Part shown: piece after piece, positions 21,836-34,271 of the stretch
Position numbering within the stretch: position 1 is the stretch's first letter
Layout: every line of letters starts with the position of its first letter
Assembly (NCBI GenBank): GCA_039545355.1
Contig: BCJJ01000019.1
Location: forward strand, 556,076 to 620,075
Source of the DNA: Trichosporon coremiiforme
Lineage: Eukaryota > Basidiomycota > Tremellomycetes > Trichosporonales > Trichosporonaceae
Length of the DNA stretch: 64,000 nucleotides
Reading direction: 5' to 3'
The notes under the pieces: generated by a model
Database searches by the model: none
What the model saw: only the letters and a program-made list of their open reading frames with translations
What the model was told of the DNA's origin: nothing
Program-made: the position numbers and the translations under genes

Positions 21836-24800
21836 ATGTCCATGCACTTTGCCCCTCAATGGGTCAAGCCCATCAAGCCCGCCGGATCGGCTCTGACGCC
21901 TACCACTGAAGCTCCGCCCCTCGCCCAGCAAAAGGTGGCCCCCGCCGCCATCCCTTCCTCGCCCTTCCCGGCCCTTGGCCAGCCTCGCTCTGGCTCCCCG
22001 AACCACGGCAACACCGGCGGTCAAACCCAGCCGCTGTCATACTCGCGTGTCACGCACACTCCGGCATCCCCGTCCTACGGTGGCGAGGGCTACTTCCCTT
22101 ACGCTGGAGGAGACACCCAGAACGGCAACAGCGATCCTTCGCCCTTCCCGTTCCGCTACAGCCGTGAGCAAATCCTCGCCGTGTGGGACGAGGACAAGTT
22201 CAAGGAGCGGCCCATCGAACTCATGCAGATCGGTGAGAACGGAGCCGTTATCGTGAGCAAGGAGGTCACCAAACCCGTTGGTCTGCGTGATTTGACCGAG
22301 CTGGAAAAGAAGGTAAGGTCGCACACGCCTGTCTCATGCACTAACCTCCACAGCTTCTCTCCACCTCTGTTCACCCTCCCATGCCCACGCGTCGCCCTCA
22401 GCAGCAGCACGGTCAGCATCAAAGCTCCGATTCGCAGTCGCGCCGAGGCCCAATGACGCCCAAGGACGGATTGTCGCCCGTCCAGACTAATCGCCCTGGT
22501 TTCGGTGGATTTGGCCGCGGAGAGGGAGGAGCGTTCGGAGGCTCCAAGTACTCCGGCGCCCTCGCTGATGGTCATCAGGGCGGTCGCCAGCCTGGAGCCG
22601 TCGGTGGAGGATTCTCTGGAGTTCCGAAGCGCCAGCCTCGTCGCGACAACACCGACGAAAGCTCTCGCTCCACTTGGCGTCAGGCTCGCGGCGGTGGAAG
22701 CGGGGGCTTTGAGGGCGTTCTCGGATTTGGCAATTCGCCCGCCACCCCGGCCTCTGCTCAGCCTGATCAGCAGCTCGGCGGTGCCGATCTCAGACAGCAG
22801 CAGGAAAACAAGCCACAGCCCGAGGACGACCGCTGGAGCCAGAAGAACTGGCGCCGCGCTCCGGAGGCTGACAAGCCCGCCGAGAGTGAGCCTGCTCAGC
22901 CTCCCAACGAGGTCAACCAGGAGCCGCCTTCGTCCGCCGGGCCCGAAAGCCGAACGCCCGTCCAAGAGCCCCGCGAGGACCTTGGCGCCGTCAACTGGCT
23001 GTACCGCGACCCGAACGGCCAGGAGCAGGGTCCCTTCACCGGCAACCAGATGCACGAGTGGTACTCCCACTCGTACTTCCAAGACGACCTGCCAATCCGT
23101 CGCCAGAATGAGACGTCGTTCCAGACCTTGGCCGAGCTCAAGGCCGCGACCGGCAACGCCGTCCAGCCGTTCCTCTCTCCTGTTCGCCCCCGCCTCCCTC
23201 CGAACCTCCCCATCCCCTCGCCTGCACTCCACCAGGCTGCGGCCCCTGGAGCTCCCTCTCCAGGCCTGAACGACTCGTTCGGCCGTCTCCACATCCACCC
23301 CCTTTCCTCCCAGCCTACCTCTCCCTTCCAACACACCGCCACTTCGCCCTACTACCAGCCTCAGTTCAACGCCGGCCCCACCTACCCTCAGCAGCAATGG
23401 AACGCCGCGCCCGGCCCTCGCATGAACGGCATGTACGGCTCTATCGGTCCTGGAGGTGCCCAGGGTTACCCTGCCTACGGTGCCGTCAACCACCAGCGTC
23501 CCGACATGTTCGCCGCGGCCCCCATCGGCCAGACGCCTTGGGGGGCTCCCGCGCCCGCGCCCGCGCCCGCGCCCAACAACTGGCAGCAGCCCCAGCAGCA
23601 GCCTCAGATGCCTCTCCGGAACGTCATGGGCCATCACGACCAGGAGCAGGAGCAGCACATGACGATGCAGCAGCAGCCCCAGCACCGCCAGCAGGAGTCC
23701 CAGCAGCCTCAGCAGCCTCAGCAGGAGGAGGCTCCCACTCAGGACTCGTACTTCCCCGAACAGGAGCAGGCCGTCCCCGCCCCCGCTTCCGTTGACCTTG
23801 GCGCTGAGTCGGAGGCCGAGGCTGACTTCGTTGAGGGTGTTCTCGAGGGCCATCAGGATGCTCCCAGCGAGCAGGATTTCGAAGAGCAGGTTGAGGAGCA
23901 GCAGTTTGAGGAGGAGGAGGAGCCCGAGGCTCCCGTCGCCACTTCGGTCCCCAAGCAGTCCGCTTGGGCTACCCCCGCCAAGCCTGCTCCCGCCAGCCGC
24001 GACTCTTCCATCTCTGCCCCTACTCCTGCCCAAGCCACCCCTTCGAAGCTCCCTCCCGCCCACGCTTCGCTTCCTCCCAAGCCCGTCGCGGCGGAGCCCG
24101 AGCCCGTCACCCCCGTCAAGCCTTCCACTCCCAAGCCTGCTCCTTGGGCCGCCAAGGCTCCCACTTCGACTGGCCCCTCGCTCCGTGAGATCCAGGAGGC
24201 GGAGAGCCGCCAGGCTGAGGCTCGCAAGCAGGCTCTCGCCGAGGCGCGTGCCCTTGCTTCGCCCGCCACTGCCCACTCTTCGTCTGAGGACGTCACCGGC
24301 ACCATGTCCTGGGGTCTTCCCGGCCAGGGTATCAAGGCCAACACCACCGGATCGTCGACCCCTCCTGCTCCCGCGTGGGGCGGAGCCTCGGACGGCCCTA
24401 AGAAGACCCTCAAGCAGATCCAGGAGGAGGAGGAGAAGCGCAAGGCCAGGGCCGAGGCTCACATCCGTGCCGCCGCTGCTACCCAGAAGCGCGGCTACGC
24501 CGACCTTGCCGCCCACGCTGTCCCCACCCCTGCTCAGGCCGCCGCGGCCGCCGCTCAAGGCTGGACCACCGTCGGCGCTGCCGGCAAGATCACCGCCGCT
24601 CCTCCCAAGGCTGCGCCCGTGACCAAGGCTCCTGTCGCTGTCGCTAAGCCCGCGGCCTCGCCCACCGTCGTCGTTCCCAAGACCATCAAGGCCAACGGAG
24701 CCGATGACGGACCTTCGGTCGAGTTCATCCGCTGGACCAAGCAGGCGCTCCAGGGCCTCACCGTCCCCGTCGACGAGTTCATCACCATGCTCCTCCAGTT

Positions 24801-25062
24801 CCCCATCGACCCTCCGGCCAGCGCGCGTGCGGACCAGCTCGAGATCATCGCCGACTCCGTTTACGCCAGCTCGTCGACCCTCGATGGCCGCCGCTTCGCG
24901 CAGGAGTTCTTCACCCGCCGCAAGCAGGACGCCCAACGCGCCGCTTCGGGCCGGCCCGTCCAGAAGGTGTCCTCGCTTGCTGACGTCGTCAAGACGCAGC
25001 CCAAGCAGGCTGCCGCAGACCTTGGATTCAAGGTCGTCAAGAAGAAGGGCAAGAAGGCTTAA
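21836..25062 (+). CDS. GYF-domain protein (Smy2/GIGYF-like)
   Basis: Adaptor that binds proline-rich ligands; Smy2/GIGYF proteins act in translational repression and mRNA decay. Exons 21836-22312 and 22354-25062 give 1061 residues. The GYF domain is near residue 370: NWLYRDPNGQEQGPFTGNQM then HEWYSHSYFQDDLPIRR, matching WxY...GPF...MxxW...F. Exon 1 has the conserved FRYSREQILAVWDEDKFKERP. The middle is low-complexity (Gln/Pro and Pro/Ala runs), then a charged coiled coil (LKQIQEEEEKRKARAEAH). A conserved-looking C-terminal module (SVEFIRWTKQALQGL...) ends the protein. The 41-nt intron ends CTAACCTCCACAG. Confidence 0.9.
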
Positions 25063-25236
25063 ATTACGCAACATCTATTAGAGGAGAGGAGAGAATCTTT
25101 TAGCAGAGCAGCAGAGCAGCAGTGCCAGAGAGCAGAGCTGTATCAGAGGATGAGCATAGCATGCTATAATGCAATATGTATCAATGCACAATCAGAAATA
25201 TAGAAGCAGCAGGAATGATGTTGAGATGCCGTTAGA

Positions 25237-26585
25237 TCACTCGCCGTTTATGTCGTCCCAGTCGTCTTCCTCGACGTTGTACCCGAGCAGCGCGGGGTCC
25301 ACCCCGAGCTTGTTCAGCATCGTGCCTCGGTTCCACGGCTGGGCTTCGGGAGGCGCTCTGCGATGTCAGCTTGCACGCGTCGAGGCCACAGCTTACGATG
25401 TGCAATAGTCGTGTGTCAAGGTACGAGGCAGCCTTCTCTCGGCCGCCTTCCCCCCTCCTTTCGGCACGAGCTCATCAAGGCTCATCTCCTGGAACATCGG
25501 TACGCCGTCCGGATCCACGATCTCTCCATTCTTGACCTCGCACTCGTCACGGAGGAACTCGACGCAGCCGCTAGGCAATGGCTCCACAAATGACGCCTCG
25601 TCCCAGCCCCATCCCCACCCCATGCTGCGCTTTGGGAGTTCCGGCTCAGGCTCCGGAATCATACGGAACAGGCGTTCCGTCACCTCCCTCCCTGCGGCGC
25701 GCCACTGCTGGATCAGCGAGACGACGCGCTCGTCCTCCCCGCATGCTGAGGCTTGCTTCAATACCCGGATGCGCTGCTCTAGATTTGCAATTAGGTCGGC
25801 GTCAGGACCCCGCCTGCGCCGGGAGGAGCGTGAGGGCTCAGAGTCAGAGGACGGGCCAGGGGGCTTGAACTTGGCGTTCACGCGGCGCGAGCTGGAGCGA
25901 GAGCGCGAGCTCGCCGAGCTCGTCGAGCGCGGCGAGCGCGGTGAGCGGACAGAGGTGGACATGGGTGTGGGCGAGTCGAGCTTCGCTGACTTGTGGGGCC
26001 ACTCGGTGTCGGTCTGGGTAGTGACAGGGGAAGAAATGGGGGGAGACAGTGACGAGTCAGCCTTGCGTTTCGCGCCACGCAGCACGACGCGGGCGGGCGA
26101 TTTGAACGGGCGCTTCAGTATTTTCGCGGCGTCGATCTGGGGTTAGCTTTGCTGTGTGGGTCGAAGCCCACGGGCTCAGCTGCGGGACGCTTGTGCATGC
26201 CCTGGTGACGGACTCCGGCGGAGGGCTCGTCTTCCTCGGAGGGAAGGGCTTCGGTGGGAGGAATGGTGTCGAGGCGCGGGGCTGGCTCGGACTCGTCGAC
26301 CGCCATCTCCGTCGGCTCTGCTACTGGCTCGGAGACGGTATCCACGTCCTTCAGCTCGACCTCGATCACAGTGTCCCGAGGAGCTGGGACTTCCGCCACC
26401 GGGATAGGCGGCTCATATGGACTCGGGGCCGGGAGTTGTTGAGCGATGGGCAAGGGCCGAGGAAGGCGGCCCTCATAGCGGAGGAGAGCAGCGACGTGCG
26501 GGTTGAGCGAGTAGACGGGCTCCCCCTCTGTTGGCGGAGTGTCCAATGGCGGCGAACGCCAGAGCACAAGCGACCAGGAAGACAT
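25237..26585 (-). CDS. SFR1: SFR1/MEI5-type recombination mediator subunit
   Basis: Partner of Swi5 in the complex that stimulates Rad51/Dmc1 strand exchange. Exons 26585-26172, 26136-25397 and 25357-25237 sum to 1275 nt, 424 residues. Intron 1 is only 35 nt and joins GAG-CCC to ATC, giving IDAAKILKRPFKSPARV. The C-terminal domain has a coiled coil (ANLEQRIRVLKQASACGEDE), then VVSLIQQWRAAGREVTERLF and, across the last intron, MLNKLGVDPALLGYNVEEDD, all matching the Sfr1/Mei5 pattern ending LGIDPELLxY. The N-terminal 240 residues are disordered and acidic or Ser/Arg-rich. Identified by pattern, so slightly less certain than the housekeeping genes. Confidence 0.85.
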
Positions 26586-26755
26586 GATGAATGTTGCGGT
26601 TGGAAGACATGAGCGCGCCGATCAACACACATCGTTCCCTGCGAGCGAAGAAGACACTTTCGCTGCCACTTTGGAGATAATCTGAAACATTCGCCACCCA
26701 CCGCAGGCAACTTCGTAACTGCAGCGCGCTGCAATACCCGTCTATGCATACATGT

Positions 26756-29238
26756 CTAAGCTCCAAATACCTCGAGCGCGATCGAGAAAGATTTCCCATC
26801 CACATTCTGCACGCTGAGCACGGGGACGGAGACGAAGTGGATGCCGAAGTGGGCCAGCGTTGTCGTGACGAGGTTGTCTGATGTCAGTTACCATGGAGAC
26901 AAACCAAACTTACAAAGCTTCGGCGACGTCGAGAGTGAGTAGTACATCTTGACGGAGACAACATCCTCTCCCGATGTGAGCATAATCGAGACCTGCTTCA
27001 GGTCGGCGTCGTCTGACGTTAGTTGTGCAAGAGACCTGAAACTCACTATTGAGGAAGATCGCTCGTCGCGAGCCTTGTCGTGATGAGGGAGCCTTGCACT
27101 CTTCCCGGTACGCCGCCTGCGTCTCGATGTGACTGTACTTCGCCGTCGGCTCCTCGTCGTCGCTATCGTCATCGTCATCATCATTGACGGATGCAGATGC
27201 AGCCTCGACGCCTGGTCGGCCCGTGTTCGCGTTGACCTGGTACTCGACCAGCGCGCCACGCGGGAGCTCCTTAGCCTGGACGAAGATGGCGGGGGCACCA
27301 GCACAGTCGTTCTGGATGTCAGTTTGCCGAGAAGACCCACCAACTCACCTCCTCGGCCCACGCCTTCCACGCTCGCCGAGCGACCTTCGGTCCCTCGCTT
27401 CCCAGCCCCTTTGGCTGAGCCCACCAACACACACAGCTCTCGACCCAGCCCGTCCACCCTCCACCGGTCGAGTTTGGGTTGCGCAGCACGTCGATAATTC
27501 TCCCAACGTGCTGAAGAGCCAGAGCCGCTTGGTGCGGATACGGGCTCGCGGGCGCAGGAGGGTACGGCGCAAATGTGAGCGATGGCGGCTGCAACGGGAT
27601 CTGGCCCGCGATGTGCAATCGAGAGTTCACCTGGTCGTCAGCTCGGCCTCGATGAGCTGTAAGCTTACGGTGACAGCTTGCGAGTATGGGCCAATGTTGG
27701 CTGGCGCCCAGTAGCTCAAGCCCTGGACGTGAAGCGCCGTTCGTCCACCGACAGACGCATCTCCCGCCTGGTCATCGAAGCCGACAACCTCGATGCGTAT
27801 CCGCTCGCCTTCCGGGAGAGGGACAGCGACACACGCTCGTGACGGCGGAGACGTGCCGAAGTACTGCACGTAAGCGGCATTGGCCGCGGGGAAGAGGTCC
27901 ATGGAGGAGAGGAGAAGGGTGATGTGAGTCGTGTGCAGCGGCAGAGAGAGGTTCTCGCTCTTCAGTCGGGCTGGAGTCAGTTCATGGTCCGACCATTCAA
28001 ACTCACCCTTGATCGCGTCGAGGGTGACCACGACCTCGTCCTTCACGGATGGTGCACCGGCGGACCGACCCTCAGCCGAAATCGCAAACCACCTTCCTCG
28101 TCGGCCAAATCTCACTCCTCGGTGCGGAGAGTCGACAGAGTACAGTGATGTGCTTCCCAACTGCTCAACAACGGAGGTAACGTCGTCCTCTTTCACAGTC
28201 ACGGAGCCGATCGCCTCGAGAACCTCGAGACCCTTCTCGTCTAGACCCTCCTTGCCCGCTTCATCCGGGTCGAGCTCCAGGAGCTCGCGGAGCTCTGCAA
28301 CAGTCGGCTCAACCCAACCCTCCTTGGGCTCGAGCTCAGCCTTCGAAATGCGGAGATAGGCGACTGGGAATGGCTCGGGCTCAGACTCGATGATCTCGGA
28401 CTCGACAAAGTTGATGCGGCTGCTGAACAAAGGAGAATCGACGGTCAGCGTCTCGTACTCGCCGCCTTCTCCAGCCGGGTGAGCACCGAACTGCATTTGC
28501 TCATGTCAGTTGTCGAGCGCTGAGGGCAAACTCACCAGCCGTGTCAGCAGAGGCAGCAGCTGGCCGAGAGACTTGCCGACCTGCCTTTGACCGAGGCCAA
28601 TTCCGGCGACCTTGACGAGAACAGCTTCCAGACCGCTACTGACCATACGGGTAACGAGGGGCAGCTGCTCGCTCTGCCACAGGTACGCCAGTGATGTGAG
28701 GCCGAGGCGCTGGCAGACATGCTCGATGCGCAGACGTTGGTAGTTCGAGAGGATAGCTCCGGACGAGATAGCGGTGACTTCCGGATGCTCGGCCTGATGT
28801 GTCAGCTCATCATACCAGATGAATCTCACAATGATGGTCTTCAGGAGAGCGGTCAGATCCTCGGTTTCGTCACCCTCCTGCCCAGATCCCTCGCCGCCGT
28901 GCTCGCGAGACCCGTACTCCGCACCCTGCTCGACTGCACCGCCTTTGATGACACGCGTATAGTGAGGGAGTCCCATCGCATCAGCAATAAGCGGCGGAAT
29001 TGTCGTTCCAACCGACTGGTACATGTGCGAGTCGATCTCGTCTGATGGTTAGCTTCAGACAGCAGTCCGCCAGCTCACCGATGCCCGGCTCAGGGGTGAG
29101 GGTAGCGAGGGCGACAATCTCGTGTCCGTTGGCGACGGTGTGCATCATGTTGAAGCAGCTGTCCTTGCCACCGGAGACAAGCCCGATGACCTTGTGCTTG
29201 ACTCCGGGCAGCTTGGGCGCCGCCTCTGCTCCAGACAT
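26756..29238 (-). CDS. DPH6: Diphthine-ammonia ligase (DPH6)
   Basis: Last step of diphthamide synthesis on eEF2: ATP-dependent amidation of diphthine. Nine exons (29238-29079, 29041-28830, 28793-28536, 28499-28007, 27970-27669, 27630-27349, 27311-27047, 27012-26914, 26877-26756) sum to 2193 nt, 730 residues. The ATP-binding domain starts GLVSGGKDSCFNMMHTVANG (PP-loop SGGKDS), continues DEIDSHMYQSVG, and contains GAHPAGEGGEYETLTVDSPL, the family's GE-YET motif. Two RidA-like domains follow (one around SYWAPANIGPYSQAVTV...HIAGQIPL), as in yeast Dph6. An ATG 17 codons upstream is in frame; 29238 is chosen as nearer the conserved start. Confidence 0.92.
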
Positions 29239-29487
29239 GGCTTTGTTGGTGGGCGTGTTGATAACTGTGGAATTTTGGACGACCTCCACCCAAGGTGATG
29301 GTCTGGATATCTCAGCTCAGATCACTTTCAGGGTTTAGCCACCCAAGCCACGTGCAGGCGAAAGTTCCCGCCCCGATCGACTGTGCAGGCTGCTGGCTGA
29401 GACTTCGCCGCAACCAGGTAACAGAACATACCATCATCCTCAAGGCAACTTTGTTTCGACTTTTCATCCCAGCACACGCGTACCACC
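29239..29487. promoter_or_regulatory. Divergent promoter, DPH6 / coiled-coil gene, with CACGTG at 29349-29354
   Basis: 249 bp between the two starts, with one central CACGTG palindrome. The binding factor is inferred. Confidence 0.4.
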
Positions 29488-32047
29488 ATGTCGCCTCCGA
29501 ACGGCTCACCGGCCCCGCTGGCGCAATGGCACGCCGTGACGCCGCTCACCCGGCCGCTGTCCATCTCCATTCTCGAACTCGCCCCGACTTCCGTCACGCT
29601 TGCTCTGACGCGTTCACCTCCGACACCGCCAAGTCTGACCCCTGCTCAGCACCTTGCCCAGTCGCATGCGCACCACCACGTCCATTCCGGATCCGCATCC
29701 TCGTCGCATAACGGAGGCAGCAGCTCGAAGAACAAGAAGAAGAAGAAGCGCAACGCCACCTCCAGCCTGCAACACTCGACTGCGAATGCCGCCGATAGTG
29801 AAGACGGCGCCGATGACGACGGTGATGAGAGCGGATCGCAGAGCGTCACGACTGGGCCCTCCCCGCTCGCATCTCTGCTCAGGGACGGCCAGACGTTCAA
29901 GGACATGCTCTCTCACGGTGTTGTTGTGACGCTAGACGGCATGCCGTGGTCGCGCATCGTTGCACATGTAAGCGACGACGAGGCGGATGGGGAAGGAACA
30001 GCAGGACAGGGTGACGAGCAGGACGAGGACGGAGAGTGGGAGGATGACTGGGAGCCGGCAGGCGGAACCGATGCGGCCGCCGATGAGGGCCAAGCCAACA
30101 CGACATCCTCGGCCCGACCGGCAGCCAGGCGAAGAAAGCGAAAGGGTCCTCAAGGCTCAAACGACACCGGTCGTGTGCATGTTCCCCGCCCGATCCGAAC
30201 GAAAGACACGCAAGAACGGTCTCAACGTTGGGACCGTGAACGTGCAGTCGTGGTTGTCTACGATCTCGACCCGTCACAGGAGCATGAGATCGAGCTCCAG
30301 ATTGTCGGACTCGCTGGAGAGATCAAGGACAACGGTGAGTATATCCGCGTGATGACAGTGGCTAACATCTTCAGTCCCAGTATCCAACTCCGTCCTAATC
30401 CCACCAGCATCTCCCTCTGCAGCCACTCTGCACCCGAGGTCACGCGCCAATTCCTTACGTTCTCGGTCTCGGCCACGATCGCGGTCCAACTCCGTCAACA
30501 CGGCGGCTCCGACCGGCGCCGGACCATCGCCGCTGGGGACGGAGGTGCCTGCCTCGCCGAACCGATCATCGACACCGATCAACGACCAGCCGGTTGCTGT
30601 GACGTCCATCCTCAGCCCTCACGATGCGCAGATTGCGCAGACCCGCCACCTCATTACGGCCACTCACGCCGAGCGCGAGCACCTGCAGACTCAGATCAAG
30701 GAGGCGAGGAAGACGGCGCAGCGGTCAGAAGCTGCTCTTCGAACGGACATCGAGTTGATGAAGAAGAGCAATGAGAAGGCCGGTGCCAACGACCAGCGCA
30801 ATAAGCAAAAATACCTCGCCCTGCAGGAGCAGGTCAAGCAGGGCTGGGCTGGAGCCGAAGCCGCAAACAAGGAAGCGGATGAGGTCAAGGCCAGCACCCC
30901 TGAGCTGGAGAAGAATCTCGAGACCGTCACGAAGGACCTCGAGTCGGTCCGCAAGGACTGGTCCACGGCTCAGGAAGAGGAGGAAGAGGCCAAGGAGGCG
31001 GACAAGAAGAGTCGCGCTGAGGAGGACAAGAAGCTTGCCGACGTCACTAACAAGATCGACAAGCTCAAGTTGAAGAAGGAGAAGAAGGAAGCCGAGCGTG
31101 CCGATCTCCAGAAGCGACTCGATGAACTGGAAAAGCAGCGGGAGGAGGTTGAGCGCAAGACGGAGGAAGAGCGTAACCTTCGGAAGCAGGGCTACTACCC
31201 CGGTGTTAACCGCTGGGAGCATGGTAGCGGAGACTTCAACGCGCCCGGCGGTGGGTTTGAAGGCGGCGGCCGCCCTGGACCAGGAGGTTACGGAGCGCCT
31301 CCCTTCCGACCTCGTGGCGGATATCCTCGATTCCCTTCCGGAGGTCGTGGCCAAGGCAAGGGCTTCTATGGCAACACGCCTCCGTCGCCTGCTTGGAATG
31401 CGCAAATGGCGAAGCCGAACCGCCCGCCTGGAGGTACTGGCCCGAACCCGTCTGCCGCGCCGTTCATGCCTTCTGGCAATTTCAACGCCAACGACCCCTC
31501 GCTCCACACTGCTCTCATGCCCCCGCAACTGCAACACCGCATCTATCTCCCCAACAGCGTGCGACCTCGCCCCACTCCCAACTTCCACCCGCCTCCTAGT
31601 GTATTGGCGGAACAGGCGCAGCAGCAGAACAGCAACGTACCCCCAGTGCCGGCGAAGGCTGCTGGTTCGGGGGCTGCGTTCCCGCCACTGCCTACGACAG
31701 CGCCTCAGCGCCCGAACAGCGCTCAACTGGGTCCGAGTCTCGCCTCGATCGTCACGCGGGCAGTCCTTGCGCCCACCAGCACGCTTGCCTCACCGGTGCA
31801 GAGTGGCACTCCGGCCAGCCCGACCGCCTCGAGCCCTGCGCCTGGCAGCAGCGGCAAGAGTTCCGTGTCTCCCAAATTGTCGCATCCGCAGTTCCAGCAA
31901 CAGAGGGGCGAGTTCCCCCCGCTGTCACCTTCAGCACCAGCATTTACGTCTCCCAACGCGCCGAATGGGCGTACGTCGTCGCCCCCGCGGACATCGCCGG
32001 GTTCCGGGTGGGGTGCAGTAGGCACTCAGCCCGCAGCTAAAGAGTAG
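29488..32047 (+). CDS. Coiled-coil protein with FN3-like N-terminus, unassigned
   Basis: Exons 29488-30334 and 30375-32047 give 839 residues. The N-terminal 280 residues start with a beta-rich stretch (PLSISILELAPTSVTLAL) and end with VVVYDLDPSQEHEIELQIVG, which looks like the closing strands of a fibronectin type III fold split by a long acidic and Lys-rich insert. A coiled coil of about 200 residues follows (roughly residues 340-540, many Lys/Glu heptads). The C-terminal 300 residues are Pro/Gly/Ser-rich with RGG-like spots (FRPRGGYPRFPSGGRGQG). The layout recalls AcrB-type fungal 'ubiquitination network' proteins, but I cannot confirm that. No enzyme motif seen. Function unknown. Confidence 0.75.
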
Positions 32048-32436
32048 AGACACACACTAGTTAATTTTAGATCCACGCATCTAACCATGTACACATAGTC
32101 CAGTTCTTCTCATTGCATCGCACGCTCACGTTCCAAAACGATCTGCAGCTCATACGAACGTCACACCCATCCTAACATGCAAGGTCGGCGTCCTAAATGA
32201 TCTGGTATCCTGATTAATGCAGGAACTAATGGCCGGGGTTAGGCTTCCGTGAATCGGCAAACACCAACATGGGCCTGAAATATCGGCACAGCCCCGTGGG
32301 TCGCGTAGGTACGACCCGCATCTTGATAGCTGTGACCTCTCCGACCCGACGCCTCAGGAAAACAAGCCTTGGCCTCATGGTATAACACTATTCTTGTCAT
32401 CGCATCATTCGCCTTCTCCTCTCGGCGCATGGAACT
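32048..32436. other. Intergenic upstream of GH16 gene
   Basis: 389 bp with no gene. It holds the 3' flank of the coiled-coil gene and the promoter of the GH16 gene; no clear TATA box. Confidence 0.5.
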
Positions 32437-34101
32437 ATGATCACCACCGCTCTCTCGGCCCTCATCGCTGCGCCGGCAGTCTACGCCGCAACCTACCCCA
32501 TCGTCGACTCATACGCTGGCGAGAAGTTCTTGTGAGTATGCGATTACCCACCTACGGCCAGTCACCCATGCATCCCGCCTCGGCTGCCCAGATGGCTTTC
32601 TGTGCTACCAGTTCGCATGAGCACGCCGTTCTCCAAGTGCTTTGCCAGGAGCACGAAGCCGCCTGGTTTCGTACTCCGTCACGCTTCCGATTAGAGTGCG
32701 AAGACCTCCGCTAACATCAGCGACGGATGGAACATCCCCAGGCTCAGAAGCCCGGTATCCCGCCATGGGATGACACCACTAGGTAAGCTAGCAAACCGGT
32801 TCTGTGAGCTGATGTCCGCAGCGGTGATGTCTTCTGGGCGGCCAAGGACAACAGCTCTGTCTTCTTTGTCAACGACGCCGGCCGTGTTATTTTGAAGGGT
32901 CCGTAGCCGATGTTGCCGGCCATTTTGCCAGGCACGACCACGATCACCTCAGCAGCTGACCTCCAGTCGACAACGAATCCTTTGTGCCCTACAACGAGAA
33001 GCGATTCGCTCCTAAGCTCGAGGTGAGTGCAGATGACCATGCGCCTAGGTGCAGCTCGTAGGTGGTGGGAAAAGGGCGCTGGTGGGGTGCGTTCTCGTCC
33101 AACCAACTCAGCGCCCAGGCAGCCACAGACCTGAAGCAATTCAATTGTTTACTGACGGGCCACAGTCGAAGCATGCTTACCAGTTCGACACCGTGTTCGT
33201 CATGGACGCCGTCAAGGTCCCGTACGGATGCGGTGTCTGGCCGGCGTTCTGGACCGCCGCGCTCGGCACCTGGCCGGACGGAGGCGAGATCGACATCTTC
33301 GAGGGTGTCAACCTCCAGGAGACGAACCAGTACGCTCTGCACACCTCGGGTGACGGATGCTACGCCGACTTCAGCGCCCAGATGCTCGGCCAGCCTGGTG
33401 TGGATAACTGCTCGATCGGCGCGAACTACGGCGCCGGCTGCACTGTCAAGGACAAGAACCAGAACAGCTACGGCCCCGCGTTCGCGCAGGCCGGCGGCGG
33501 TGCTTACATTATGGAGTTCACGAAGGAGTTCATCAAGATATGGTTCAAGACGCGCTCTGAGCTGCCACAGTCGATGACCGCTGATGCGAAGGAGATCAAC
33601 ACGGACGAGCTGGGCGAACCGACGGCGTACTACCCGAACTCGCGGTGTAACATTGAGAAGTTCTTCAAGCCTCAGTCGGTCGTGATCGACATCACGATGT
33701 GCGGTGTCTGGGCAGGCGCTAAGGACACGCTGCAGCAGACGTGCCCGCCCCTCGGAGAACGTGGGTTCGACCTCGACACCCCCTTCGACAAGCGAGTCCT
33801 GAGCGCTAATAGCACAGAGGAGAGCTGCTACCTCAAGTATGTCATCGACGACCAGAAGGACCACCTGAAGGACGCGTACTTTGAGCTCAACTACATCAAC
33901 ATCTTCTCCAAGGCTGGCGTCGTTGGAGGCGACTCCAACGACAACAAGGACGGAGCGTCCAAATCGTCCTCGGCTGGCAGCGCTGGTACCACCGGCAGTA
34001 GCGGTGAGATCATTGGTGCCAGCAACAGCGGCGCTTCGCAGACTGGCCCCATCGCCGCCGCTGCCGGTGTCTTCGGTGCGGCCGTTGCGTTCCTGCTCTA
34101 A
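32437..34101 (+). CDS. Secreted GPI-type GH16 beta-glucanase, frame broken by 23-nt insertion
   Basis: Glycoside hydrolase family 16, endo-beta-1,3(4)-glucanase type, probably cell-wall located. Exons: 32437-32531, 32721-32782, 32822-32898, 32967-33022, 33166-34101. Signal peptide MITTALSALIAAPAVYA; catalytic motif GEIDIFEGVN (ExDxxE) with VPYGCGVWPAFWTAALGTWP before it; Ser/Gly-rich C-terminus and hydrophobic tail (AAAAGVFGAAVAFLL) typical of a GPI signal. Exon 2 does not join in frame: it contains an extra 23 nt (32739-32761) bounded by ATCCC direct repeats. Without it the exons sum to 1203 nt (400 residues) and exon 2 would read FDGWNIPPWDDTTSGDVFW, as in related GH16 proteins. It may be a pseudogene, an assembly error or a misread intron. 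The intron after 32898 has an unusual GTCCGT donor. Confidence 0.82.
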
Positions 34102-34271
34102 ACCGCTAGACGCTAAACGCTCGAGTGGCCTAGACGGACTCTATATTTAGCTACCTCAACGACTCTATATACGTTCCGTAGAAACGCTCCCTTTACACCT
34201 GCTACGACTTTCGCTTTCTGACCGTATACGAATAGGACTATGCATATCTCCTGGACTACGCTTTATCTAGG

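Noticed and set aside
21113..22456. 447-codon plus-strand frame covering the CTGGCTCTGG repeat
   Set aside because: The part before 21836 is repeat and CT-rich leader; the real start of the GYF protein is MSMHFAPQWV.
22156..25074. 972-codon minus-strand open frame
   Set aside because: It lies antisense to the GYF gene; its Gly/Arg/Leu-rich product mirrors the GC-rich codons of the real gene and has no family motif.
30725..31726. 333-codon minus-strand open frame
   Set aside because: Antisense to the coiled-coil gene exon; no independent support.
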